Translations under genes and position numbers: made by a program
Shown: in pieces, positions 1 to 6,919 of the stretch
How the letters are laid out: the number at the start of each line of letters is the position of its first letter
How positions within the stretch are numbered: position 1 is the first letter of the stretch
Notes under the pieces: generated by a model
Database searches by the model: none
The model's input: the letters and a program-made list of their open reading frames with translations, nothing else
What the model was told of the DNA's origin: nothing
DNA from: Lachnospiraceae bacterium UBA7026
Lineage (GTDB): Bacteria; Bacillota; Clostridia; Lachnospirales; Lachnospiraceae
Assembly: GCA_002494165.1 (NCBI GenBank)
Contig: DLBH01000036.1
Coordinates: 1-17,484, forward strand
Length of the DNA: 17,484 bases
Direction of reading: 5' to 3'

Positions 1-592
1 CACCAACCTGATCAACCGCTTCTATGATATCCAGGACGGCAAGATCCGCTATGATATGATCAATATTAACAAGATTAAGAAGGCGGACCTGAGAAGGTCT
101 TTGGGTATGGTTCTGCAGGACACCCACCTGTTTACAGATACGGTGAAGGAAAATATCAGATATGGTAAACTGGACGCCACGGATGAAGAGGTTTATGCAG
201 CAGCCAGGCTGGCCAATGCCGATGGCTTTATCCAGAGACTGCCCCAGGGTTATGATACGGTTCTTCATGGGGACGGGGCCAACTTGAGTCAGGGCCAGCG
301 GCAGCTTCTGGCCATCGCCCGGGCAGCTATTGCCGACCCGCCGGTACTGATCCTCGACGAGGCCACCAGCTCCATTGATACCCGTACGGAAAAAATCGTC
401 CAGGAGGGCATGGATAAGCTGATGGAAGGCAGAACTACCTTTGTTATAGCCCACCGTCTGTCCACCATCATGAACAGTGACTGTATCATGGTCTTAGAGC
501 AGGGCAGGATCATTGAGAGGGGTAACCATGAAGACCTGATGGCCCAGAAGGGAAGATACTACCAGCTCTACACCGGATCAGCAGCTTCCTGA
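1..592 (+). CDS. ABC exporter ATPase domain, C-terminal part (5' truncated)
   Basis: This is the C-terminal end of an ATP-binding cassette protein. The frame is open from base 2, so the start lies upstream of the window. Visible motifs, in order, are a stretch just after Walker A (TNLINRFYDIQDG), the Q-loop (MVLQDTHLF), the signature (NLSQGQRQ, a variant of LSGGQ), Walker B with D-loop (LILDEATSSID) and the H-loop (VIAHRLS). The RFYD, DTHLF and STI wording is typical of exporters in which a six-helix membrane domain is fused ahead of the ATPase (MsbA/LmrA type, often heterodimeric in Firmicutes), so the protein probably acts at the cytoplasmic membrane. The substrate cannot be told from this part. 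The gene ends just before a strong terminator shared with the convergent Nudix gene. The ATPase assignment is certain. The exporter class is family knowledge and the fusion is inferred. Confidence 0.95.
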   Translation, partial: TNLINRFYDIQDGKIRYDMININKIKKADLRRSLGMVLQDTHLFTDTVKENIRYGKLDATDEEVYAAARLANADGFIQRLPQGYDTVLHGDGANLSQGQRQLLAIARAAIADPPVLILDEATSSIDTRTEKIVQEGMDKLMEGRTTFVIAHRLSTIMNSDCIMVLEQGRIIERGNHEDLMAQKGRYYQLYTGSAAS

Positions 593-731
593 CAGTTGGT
601 CGGGCCTTTGGAAAATGTCTGAGAGGGTACTGTCGCACTAAAGCGGTATTCCTTTTAAGGTAAAATAGCAGATAAATGAACTGAAAACCCGATAATTCCT
701 GGTATATTCAGGAGTATTCTTTAAACATGAT

Positions 732-788
732 AAGTGCCGGATAGAACAAATGGTCAGTTTGACCTGTTCTGTCCGGCACTTTATTATT
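732..788. terminator. Intrinsic terminator between convergent genes
   Basis: A long stem pairs 732-748 with 765-781 (arm AGTGCCGGATAGAACA, one G-U pair), with an inner hairpin GGTCA/TGACC at 752-764. It is followed by TTATTATT on the plus strand. It lies between the ABC gene (+) and the Nudix gene (-) and can serve both. The rest of 593-839 holds only a weak hairpin (TCCTG/CAGGA at about 698-717). Confidence 0.85.
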
Positions 789-839
789 AAGCAAACTGAA
801 TTGTAAACAGAATTCAAATGAATAATTCCTTTAACTGCC

Positions 840-1499
840 TCATTTTATGCCCAGGAAGAACATGAGGGCCGCCCAGGTAAAGAGAGGATAGTAGTTGCCG
901 TGGTCGTCCCTTCCTTCCACGATAAATTTCTCTGCCTGGTCCTTGCTGACAAGACGGAAGCCTTCAAAATGTTCGGTTCCCTCAGCCAGGTCCTGGGTCA
1001 GATCCGGCATATGGTCGCGGTTGATAGAAATATAGACCAGAGCATTGGACTCATCCGTCATACCAGGTGTACTGAAAACAGCCGGGTTTACTACTGTTAC
1101 TGTGTCGGTCGGTCCCACCTGGATGCCGGTTTCCTCCCTCAGCTCACGGACAGCCGTATCCTCCAGGGCATAGGGGCTGTCATAGTCCTCAGGGTCAACG
1201 ATTCCAGCCGGGACACTGAGCATATACTGGCCTACAGGGTAACGGTACTCCCAGTTGAGCAGTAATTTTTTGGGCTGCCCTTTGATATTGAGAACTACAA
1301 AACAGCTGACCGCGTCAGCCAGCATGGACTTCTGTTCCTGGTCAGTCATGGATGCCACAAGACGGTCACTGTCCCTGCGGCTGGCCCAAAAGTACTGCTT
1401 TCCGTCAGCAAAGTCGTATTCATACATTCTTATGAATCTTGTATTGTATATTTTTTTGATTTTTTCTTTTTTCATCTTGTAGATCATAATATCATTCAT
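840..1499 (-). CDS. Nudix hydrolase, ADP-ribose pyrophosphatase-like
   Basis: A 219-aa cytosolic Nudix hydrolase, probably cleaving a nucleoside diphosphate linked to another moiety. The Nudix box reads PAGIVDPEDYDSPYALEDTA followed by VRELREETGI; the RELREETG core supplies the metal-binding glutamates. PAG just before the box and NPAVFSTPGMTDE after it resemble the ADP-ribose pyrophosphatase branch, so ADP-ribose or an NDP-sugar is the likeliest substrate, but this is inference. The spacing from the box glycine to RE is about five residues longer than the usual motif, because of the DYDSPY segment. Start choice is uncertain: AGGAGG directly abuts the first ATG (1499) with no spacer, while the in-frame ATG at 1487 lies 12 nt from it. 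Either could be used. A good minus-strand promoter lies upstream. Confidence 0.9.
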   Translation of the reverse strand: MNDIMIYKMKKEKIKKIYNTRFIRMYEYDFADGKQYFWASRRDSDRLVASMTDQEQKSMLADAVSCFVVLNIKGQPKKLLLNWEYRYPVGQYMLSVPAGIVDPEDYDSPYALEDTAVRELREETGIQVGPTDTVTVVNPAVFSTPGMTDESNALVYISINRDHMPDLTQDLAEGTEHFEGFRLVSKDQAEKFIVEGRDDHGNYYPLFTWAALMFFLGIK

Positions 1500-1563
1500 C
1501 CTCCTGATCCCAGGCTACCTTGAAAATATCTTAAATCGCCTGTCTTTAAACATATTTATCCCT

Positions 1564-1592
1564 ATTATATTACCCAGGCCCTCACATTACAA
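1564..1592 (-). promoter_or_regulatory. Sigma-A-type promoter of the Nudix gene
   Basis: Read on the minus strand: TTGTAA (1592-1587), a 17-nt spacer, then a perfect TATAAT (1569-1564). The leader to the gene would be about 60 nt. Confidence 0.7.
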
Positions 1593-1720
1593 GCAGACAA
1601 ATATAGAGAAATAAAAAGTATAGGCAGAGAAAGAATCATTATATATCATTATATAATATATACAGGAAAACAATAAGCTGATAGAAAAATGATTGACAGG
1701 CTCAGAGCAGAAGATAAAGA

Positions 1721-1764
1721 GGGTAAAAAGAAAGACAACCGGAAGAATCCGGCTGCCTTTCTTT
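1721..1764 (-). terminator. Intrinsic terminator of the NlpC/P60 gene
   Basis: On the minus strand, AAAGGCAGCCGGA pairs with TCCGGTTGTCTTT (1760-1748 with 1743-1731, two G-U pairs) around a 4-nt loop. It is followed by CTTTTTAC. It ends the minus-strand transcript from 1806-2735. With the promoter at 1564-1592, it accounts for most of the 306-nt gap 1500-1805. Confidence 0.8.
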
Positions 1765-1805
1765 ACATAAGAAGAATTAATCAGATGAGAAAATCTGTAA
1801 TAAGC

Positions 1806-2735
1806 TTATCTGTGATCCTGGCAATAAGCGGCTGCGTTACAGCCATATTCCCAGTAAGTGCTTTTGTTAAGGTCAAAGCTGGTGAGCTTAACCTTCTTTT
1901 TAGTCTGGGAAGCGTGAAGCACAACACCCTCTCCAAGATAAATACCACAATGGTTTTCGTTGCTGCCGCTTAAGTGGTAAACCAGGTCACCGACAGCTAC
2001 CTGGTTTAAAGAGCTGACAGGATATATATACTTTTGCATGAGGTCAAACTGAGCTGTGGTATTCTCCCCGATTTTCACTCCGCTCGCCTTGAAATAAGCA
2101 TCTCTCACAAGACTGGAGCAGTCTGCGTATCCTTTTTTGTTTCTTTTTTTCTGACTGTATTTATCTCCCAGGTGCCTGTGGGCATATCTCAGAGCCTTTT
2201 CCCTGAAAGCCAGAGTGACATCTGTGTCCGCAATCCTCAAGATAACCGGTGTGAGACTAAGGTAATCTATCTTGACCCAACCCTTTTTTTCGAGCCCTTC
2301 CACGAATACAGAAATCCATTTACCCTTCTTTTTAAGAACCCTGCACCGGGTCTTGGTATTGAGCAGGGCCAGAGCCTCAGACTTTTTAGAAGGCTTTTCC
2401 CGGAGATTAACCTCATCCTTTAGAACGAAAACAAGGGGTGCCTGGGCCAGAATCTCCTTTTTGGAAAGTTTGGTTTTGTGATCAGCGATATACTGCCGCT
2501 TCACATAACCTTCCTTGCCGTCGACCAGGACCTTTATCCAGTCGCCCTCTTTTTCTATAAGAGCAAGCTTGGTGTTCTTTTCCAGCACAGAATAGATTTC
2601 CTTGTCTTCGCCAGGGCCTTTTCTGAAATTAATCCGGTCTGTGGTATACCAGCTGCCGGCACGAACCATGACAGGATTCCCAATTATCAGGAAGATAAAA
2701 GTGACATACAGAAAATATCTGAATCTAAAGCACAT
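1806..2735 (-). CDS. Secreted SH3b-SH3b-NlpC/P60 peptidoglycan hydrolase
   Basis: A 309-aa exported cell-wall hydrolase. Residues 1-26 form a signal peptide (basic MCFRFR, hydrophobic core, likely cleavage after VRA). Two bacterial SH3 domains follow at about 28-85 and 103-162; each has the N(F/L)R.(G/K)P hallmark (INFRKGPG, VNLREKPS). The NlpC/P60 catalytic domain spans about 175-305, with nucleophile Cys206 in YADCSSLV, His262 in NENHCGIYLG, the preceding VGDLVYH, and a third polar residue His274 in LHASQ. Family members cut D-Glu-meso-DAP-type peptide bonds, and SH3b domains bind the wall. The start at 2735 is chosen because GGAGG stands 6-7 nt upstream on the minus strand and the signal peptide then begins cleanly; a longer frame to 2777 adds 14 residues without a ribosome binding site. 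The gene is monocistronic, with its own promoter and terminator. Confidence 0.93.
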   Translation of the reverse strand: MCFRFRYFLYVTFIFLIIGNPVMVRAGSWYTTDRINFRKGPGEDKEIYSVLEKNTKLALIEKEGDWIKVLVDGKEGYVKRQYIADHKTKLSKKEILAQAPLVFVLKDEVNLREKPSKKSEALALLNTKTRCRVLKKKGKWISVFVEGLEKKGWVKIDYLSLTPVILRIADTDVTLAFREKALRYAHRHLGDKYSQKKRNKKGYADCSSLVRDAYFKASGVKIGENTTAQFDLMQKYIYPVSSLNQVAVGDLVYHLSGSNENHCGIYLGEGVVLHASQTKKKVKLTSFDLNKSTYWEYGCNAAAYCQDHR

Positions 2736-2765
2736 GAAAATCCTCCATCCATGATTTCTAAAGGA

Positions 2766-2794
2766 ATTATAGCACATAAAAAAATAAAAATCCA
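2766..2794 (-). promoter_or_regulatory. Extended -10 promoter of the NlpC/P60 gene
   Basis: Minus strand: TGCTATAAT (TATAAT at 2771-2766 preceded by TGn), with TGGATT (2794-2789) 17 nt upstream as a weak -35. Confidence 0.65.
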
Positions 2795-2851
2795 GTGTAT
2801 TTATTTAAATAACATAAATTTTTTATTTTATTTTCTGAAATAGAATAGTAG

Positions 2852-3049
2852 TTAGGATATCAGTTCCTAAGAGAGGTGATTTGTCAGGGTATGAAATGTA
2901 AATACTAAAAACTTCAGGGATATCAATTGTAAGTGTAACAAGTTGCCGGAAGTTCAGCTGTCATAATATTGACGCAATGGGATTTGAAACTCCGGCAATC
3001 CCAGGAGTTTGAGATTAAAAAAATGAGGCCTGATATTCTCAGATCCTGG
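2852..3049. other. Cluster of three hairpins in a 600-bp gene-free gap
   Basis: The gap 2736-3334 holds no credible gene. Within it are three inverted repeats. The first is TTAGGA/TCCTAA (2852-2857, 2865-2870). The second is TTGCCGGA/TCCGGCAA (2943-2950, 2991-2998), with inner pairs TTC/GAA and GTCA/TGAC. The third is CCAGGA/TCCTGG (3001-3006, 3044-3049), with inner TGAGA/TCTCA (3010-3014, 3037-3041). None is followed by a T-run on either strand, so they are not simple terminators. They lie upstream of the hppA promoter and so are not in that mRNA. They may be a small RNA or a DNA-binding region. The stretch 3050-3260 is plain AT-rich sequence. Confidence 0.4.
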
Positions 3050-3264
3050 AAGGATAAGAATAATGAATAGAAAAACAAAGGTAATAAGAAAACCAATATA
3101 TCTGTCATTTACAAATAATAATACTTACGAATGAAAGAATATTTATTGGCAATAAGAAACAGACAAAAGCATAAAATTACCTAAAATATTAATAAAAGAG
3201 CATATTTTTTTATAAAAAAGGCAATAAAATACGGGATTAAGCTTATTTTAACCAATAAAACACA

Positions 3265-3293
3265 TTTACAAACATAAGCATTTCTTTGATAAT
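3265..3293 (+). promoter_or_regulatory. Promoter of hppA
   Basis: TTTACA (3265-3270), a 17-nt spacer and GATAAT (3288-3293), each five of six to consensus. Transcription would start near 3300, giving a leader of about 35 nt that contains GGAGGG at 3322-3327. Confidence 0.75.
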
Positions 3294-3334
3294 ATTTAAA
3301 TAGAAACATATATTATATATTTGGAGGGAAAACT

Positions 3335-5320
3335 ATGCAACAGATCATTTATCTGGCACCGGTTTTGGGATTATGCGCTTTAGCCTTTGCGTTCTATCTC
3401 ATCCAGAAGGTGTCTAAACAGGATGCGGGAACAGACAGAATGAAAGAGATTGCAGCTTTTATCCATGAAGGTGCCAGAGCCTTTCTTATGGCAGAGTACC
3501 GTATTCTCGTCGTTTTTGTGGCTATTTTATTTGTACTGATTGGCATTGGAATCAGCTGGGTCACAGCCGTATGTTTCCTGATCGGAGCCCTGTTCTCCAC
3601 GATCGCGGGCTACATCGGAATGAACATCGCTACCAAGGCCAATGTAAGAACTGCCGCTGCAGCTATGGACAATGGTATGAACAAGGCCCTGTCAATCGCT
3701 TTCTCCGGCGGTGCTGTCATGGGTATGTGTGTTGTAGGCTTCGGTCTTTTAGGAGCCAGTGTCATCTACATTGTGACAGGTAACCCGGATGTTCTGTCCG
3801 GATTCTCCCTGGGTGCTTCATCCATCGCCCTGTTCGCCCGTGTAGGCGGCGGTATCTATACTAAGGCAGCCGACGTCGGCGCCGACCTTGTAGGTAAGGT
3901 TGAGGCTGGTATCCCGGAGGACGATCCCCGTAACCCTGCCGTTATCGCTGATAACGTAGGTGATAATGTCGGCGATGTAGCCGGTATGGGCGCTGACCTT
4001 TTTGAGTCTTATGTTGGTTCTATCGTATCGGCTATCACACTGGGTGTAGCTTATGAGCAGGCCACGGGAGCAACCTTCCCCCTGATCATCGCTGCTCTCG
4101 GTATTTTATCCGCTATTATTGGTTCCTTCTTTGTTAAAGGCGATGAGAACTCCAATCCCCACAAGGCACTGAAATTCGGAAGTTATTCAGCTTCTGTCAT
4201 TGTTGCCGTAGGTTCCCTTGCTCTTTGCAAAGCATTTTTCGGCAGCTTTAATTATGCATTTTCTATTATCTTTGGACTGGTTGTCGGCCTGGCTATCGGT
4301 TACATCACTGAGATCTATACGTCCGGTGACTACCGTTTCGTCCAGAAGATCGCCCAGCAATCTGAGACCGGTCCGGCTACCACAGTCATCAGTGGTATCG
4401 CTGTTGGTATGCAGTCCACAGCCATTCCGATTATCCTGATTGCCGTAGGTATTATCGGGGCCTTCAAGTTTGGCGGTCTTTACGGAATTGCTTTGGCGGC
4501 CGTCGGTATGCTTTCCACCACAGGAATCACTGTAGCCGTTGATGCTTACGGTCCCATCGCCGATAACGCCGGTGGTATCGCTGAGATGTCCCACCTTCCC
4601 GGAAAGGTACGTAAGATCACAGATAAGCTGGATGCCGTGGGTAATACTACAGCGGCTATGGGTAAAGGTTTCGCCATCGGTTCCGCCGCTCTGACAGCCT
4701 TGGCTCTCTTTGTTTCCTATGCCCAGGCAGTAGGTCTTTTTGACAATGGTATTAACCTGCTTGATTATAAGGTTATCGTTGGCCTTTTCATCGGTGGTAT
4801 GCTTCCCTTCCTGTTTTCTGCCTTCACCATGGATTCCGTATCCAAGGCAGCTTATAAGATGATTGAGGAAGTCCGCCGTCAGTTCCGTACTATTCCTGGT
4901 ATTCTTGAGGGAACCGGAAAGCCGGACTACACTTCCTGTGTAGCTATTTCCACTCATGCAGCTCTTCGGGAGATGCTTGTGCCTGGTATCATGGCAGTTG
5001 TTGCTCCTATCCTTGTTGGTTTACTCCTTGGACCGGAAGCCCTGGGCGGACTTCTGGCAGGAGCACTTGTCACAGGTGTTATGCTGGCCATCTTCATGTC
5101 CAACTCCGGTGGTGCCTGGGATAATGCCAAGAAATATATCGAGGACGGACATCACGGCGGCAAGGGCAGTGATGCCCATCACGCAGCCGTTGTTGGTGAT
5201 ACGGTAGGAGATCCTTTCAAGGATACATCAGGCCCCTCCATCAACATTCTGATTAAGCTTATGACGGTTGTGTCTCTGGTATTCGCACCCCTGTTCCTGC
5301 AGTTTGGTGGGCTGATCTAG
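3335..5320 (+). CDS. hppA: Membrane-bound pyrophosphatase, K+-dependent, Na+-type
   Basis: A 661-aa integral membrane protein that couples hydrolysis of pyrophosphate to outward cation transport. The length and about 16 hydrophobic helices fit the family. Substrate-site motifs are intact: [11 protein letters not shown], the Asp-rich run from DDPRNPAV to NVGDNVGD, the C-terminal [14 protein letters not shown] and [15 protein letters not shown]. Two diagnostic places can be read. The first is [10 protein letters not shown], with Ala440 and Gly443 where K+-independent enzymes carry Lys and Thr, so a K+-dependent enzyme is predicted. The second is DLFESY with Glu224, the place of the Na+-PPase glutamate, rather than the DLFGSY type of many H+-PPases. 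Transport of Na+, or of both Na+ and H+, is therefore predicted by family rule, not shown. GGAGGG lies 7 nt before the ATG. Frequent GGT, CGT and GTT codons suggest strong expression. Confidence 0.97.
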   Translation: MQQIIYLAPVLGLCALAFAFYLIQKVSKQDAGTDRMKEIAAFIHEGARAFLMAEYRILVVFVAILFVLIGIGISWVTAVCFLIGALFSTIAGYIGMNIATKANVRTAAAAMDNGMNKALSIAFSGGAVMGMCVVGFGLLGASVIYIVTGNPDVLSGFSLGASSIALFARVGGGIYTKAADVGADLVGKVEAGIPEDDPRNPAVIADNVGDNVGDVAGMGADLFESYVGSIVSAITLGVAYEQATGATFPLIIAALGILSAIIGSFFVKGDENSNPHKALKFGSYSASVIVAVGSLALCKAFFGSFNYAFSIIFGLVVGLAIGYITEIYTSGDYRFVQKIAQQSETGPATTVISGIAVGMQSTAIPIILIAVGIIGAFKFGGLYGIALAAVGMLSTTGITVAVDAYGPIADNAGGIAEMSHLPGKVRKITDKLDAVGNTTAAMGKGFAIGSAALTALALFVSYAQAVGLFDNGINLLDYKVIVGLFIGGMLPFLFSAFTMDSVSKAAYKMIEEVRRQFRTIPGILEGTGKPDYTSCVAISTHAALREMLVPGIMAVVAPILVGLLLGPEALGGLLAGALVTGVMLAIFMSNSGGAWDNAKKYIEDGHHGGKGSDAHHAAVVGDTVGDPFKDTSGPSINILIKLMTVVSLVFAPLFLQFGGLI

Positions 5321-5331
5321 GGAACCAGGCA

Positions 5332-5361
5332 GGCCGGAAAGGATGTCCGCCTTTAATCTTT
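5332..5361 (+). terminator. Probable terminator of hppA
   Basis: GGCCGGA (5332-5338) pairs with TCCGCC (5346-5351) with one bulged C, followed by TTTAATCTTT. The stem is moderate and the T-run is interrupted. Confidence 0.5.
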
Positions 5362-5376
5362 AGACAATCTAAAAGC

Positions 5377-5405
5377 TTGCCGTCTTTTCAAGTCTATATT
5401 ATAAT
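5377..5405 (+). promoter_or_regulatory. Promoter of the phosphotransacylase gene
   Basis: TTGCCG (5377-5382), a 17-nt spacer and a perfect TATAAT (5400-5405). Transcription would start near 5412, just ahead of the GC-rich hairpin at 5426-5469. Confidence 0.65.
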
Positions 5406-5425
5406 CAGTTTATGCAAAGAAAAAT

Positions 5426-5469
5426 GAGTCCCAGGACAGGGTCGGCCTTGACGGCCCGGCCCGGGACTC
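5426..5469. other. GC-rich leader hairpin; minus-strand terminator shape
   Basis: GAGTCCC (5426-5432) pairs perfectly with GGGACTC (5463-5469), and GGCC/GGCC pairs inside around TTGAC. On the plus strand it is followed by TGTTGATAATT, so it is not a terminator of the gene ahead. On the minus strand it is followed by ATTTTTCTTT, which is terminator-like. It sits in the predicted leader of the gene at 5501. Confidence 0.6.
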
Positions 5470-5500
5470 TGTTGATAATTTCAATTCGAGGAGTATTGTT

Positions 5501-6427
5501 ATGAGTGAAGAATTTTCCCATGATTTTGATGTGGTCGTTAATCAGGCCAAAGCCTTGGGTAAACCCGTTCGTGTAATTGTTGCCGGGGCAGAAGTAGAGA
5601 ATATCCTTCAGGGCGTTTTTGATGCCCAGACAGATGGATTTGTAGAGCCCATTCTTGTCGGTAACTATAAGAAGATTAAGGCCATGCTAGAGAACCTGGG
5701 ACTGGCTGACCGTAATTATGATCTTCAGCCGGTTTCCAATGATGTTAACGTTGTTCAGTATGCCATCGATATGATCCTTGCCGGCAGCGCGGATGTTCTT
5801 ATGCGTGGTAACACCCAGACCCGTGATTTCCTTATGCCCGTCCTGAACAAGAGTAATCATCTGGTGGAAGAGGGAATTATGACCCATGTGGTTATGGTAA
5901 AGATTCCTAACTATGATAAGATTTTATCCATCTCTGATGTAACCATCCTGGTTGAGCCTTCCATCCAGCAGAGGAAGGCTGTCGTTGCCAATATGGTAAA
6001 GGCCCTTAAGGTATTTGGAGTGGAGCATCCTAATATCGCCCTTCTGTCTCTGGTTGAAAAGCCTTCCTTCCATATGAGGGATACGGTTGAGGCCCAGACT
6101 ATTGTAAGAGATCATGAAGATGAGCCCATTGCCGACTGTAATCTGGTGGGACCGATTCCCTATGACCTGATTGTCAGCAAGGAAGCAGCCCGTCTTAAGA
6201 ATTACGATTGTCCATATTGTGGCGAGTTCGATGGTATCGTTGTTCCTGACCTTATGTCCGGCAACCTTTTGATCAAGGCCCTTCAGATGAACGCAAGAGC
6301 CAACAGCTGTGGTATCATTGTTGGAGCCAAGATTCCGATTGCCATCACATCCAGAAGTGATTCCAAGGAGCAGGCCTACCTGTCCCTGGCAGCCTGTGCC
6401 TGCCTGGCCCAGCAGAAGAAATTATAA
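5501..6427 (+). CDS. Phosphate acyltransferase, Pta/Ptb family (Ptb-like)
   Basis: A 308-aa cytosolic enzyme of the phosphate acetyl/butyryl-transferase family, exchanging CoA for phosphate on a short-chain acyl group. Family stretches are VLMRGNTQTRDFLMPVLN near residues 99-116, and the C-terminal VVPDLMSGNLLIKALQM, GIIVGAKIPI and TSRSDS (about 246-290). Length matches phosphate butyryltransferase (about 300 aa) better than long Pta proteins. The acyl chain cannot be decided from sequence. No acetate or butyrate kinase gene (ack/buk) lies beside it, unlike the usual ptb-buk pair. Before VVPDL the usual small residues (SPVAG-like) are replaced by Cys237-Pro-Tyr-Cys240-Gly, a CxxC pair not typical of the family as I know it. 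GAGGAG stands 7 nt before the ATG. A strong terminator follows, so it is probably transcribed alone. Confidence 0.88.
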   Translation: MSEEFSHDFDVVVNQAKALGKPVRVIVAGAEVENILQGVFDAQTDGFVEPILVGNYKKIKAMLENLGLADRNYDLQPVSNDVNVVQYAIDMILAGSADVLMRGNTQTRDFLMPVLNKSNHLVEEGIMTHVVMVKIPNYDKILSISDVTILVEPSIQQRKAVVANMVKALKVFGVEHPNIALLSLVEKPSFHMRDTVEAQTIVRDHEDEPIADCNLVGPIPYDLIVSKEAARLKNYDCPYCGEFDGIVVPDLMSGNLLIKALQMNARANSCGIIVGAKIPIAITSRSDSKEQAYLSLAACACLAQQKKL

Positions 6428-6466
6428 AAGCATTTCCTTGAAACAGTGAATGCATATATAGCCCCG

Positions 6467-6503
6467 AAAACTTTGCGCACGGAAAATGTGCGCAAAGTTT
6501 TTT
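6467..6503 (+). terminator. Strong intrinsic terminator
   Basis: AAAACTTTGCGCAC (6467-6480) pairs perfectly with GTGCGCAAAGTTTT (6488-6501) around a 7-nt loop, running into T6 at 6498-6503. Confidence 0.95.
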
Positions 6504-6580
6504 CTATGTTAAAATCCATTCTATTGTTGTATTCCCTTTAAAATTATGATATCAATGGATTGACACTTTTAATCAGGCTC

Positions 6581-6605
6581 AGGGACGGGACCTGGTCCCG
6601 GACCT
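6581..6605 (+). other. Hairpin ahead of the Cys-rich/EutP pair
   Basis: CGGGAC (6586-6591) pairs with GTCCCG (6595-6600) around a CTG triloop. Beyond it, GA faces GA, allowing tandem sheared G-A pairs, and an outer AGG/CCT closes the stem. No T-run follows. A TTGACA box lies at 6560-6565 but no matching -10 is seen, so the promoter of the pair is not identified. Confidence 0.45.
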
Positions 6606-6646
6606 TTGAATAGGGATCTTATTAATCAGAAAGGACCTGGTTTTGG

Positions 6647-6919
6647 ATGGCCAAGCAGAATAAAGATGTAAAGAATAATGATTTAAACCAGTCATCAGTA
6701 ACTTTTGAGTCTCTCCTTAAGGAGCTTGACGGGATCAACCAGATGTTTGACAGCTTTGTCAGCGCTGAGACAGAAGGCATGATCATCTGTGATAACTGCT
6801 ATGATAATGTCTGGGAGGATGATGAAAATGTCAGGAGGGCTGAGGATGCCGATGGCAACACGCGGGTGTTCTGCTGTCCTGAGTGTTTAGAAGAGTGGAA
6901 GGCGCGGAATAAGGCATGA
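6647..6919 (+). CDS. 90-aa Cys-rich (zinc-ribbon-like) protein
   Basis: A 90-aa acidic, soluble protein of no family I recognise. Residues 1-40 are polar with an amphipathic stretch (FESLLKELDGINQMFDSF). The second half has Cys48-x2-Cys51 and, 25 residues on, Cys76-Cys77-x2-Cys80 (VFCCPEC), the spacing of a small zinc-binding knuckle pair. Zinc binding is inferred. AAGGA at 6631-6635 is 11 nt before the ATG, which is rather long. The stop codon overlaps the ATG of the next gene (ATGA at 6916-6919), so the two are almost certainly cotranslated and the protein probably works with the EutP-like product, for instance as a partner or metal-dependent regulator. No signal peptide or membrane segment is seen. 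Confidence 0.85.
   Translation: MAKQNKDVKNNDLNQSSVTFESLLKELDGINQMFDSFVSAETEGMIICDNCYDNVWEDDENVRRAEDADGNTRVFCCPECLEEWKARNKA

Noticed and set aside
1689..1973. A plus-strand open frame of 94 codons with a hydrophobic stretch
   Set aside because: It runs through the terminator and 3' end of the NlpC/P60 gene, has no ribosome binding site and no family pattern.
2943..3049. c-di-GMP-I riboswitch, suggested by GACGCAA
   Set aside because: The rest of the GEMM core and its receptor helices are absent.
2923..3108. A minus-strand 61-codon frame in the hppA upstream gap
   Set aside because: Low-complexity hydrophobic product in AT-rich DNA, no convincing ribosome binding site; its span overlaps the hairpins.
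4187..4957. A long minus-strand frame (256 codons) inside hppA
   Set aside because: It is antisense to a certain, conserved gene and its Gly/Thr/Asp-rich composition reflects the complement of hppA codons.
6560..6565. TTGACA as the -35 of the Cys-rich/eutP promoter
   Set aside because: No -10-like hexamer lies 15-19 nt downstream; the segment there is GC-rich and part of a hairpin.
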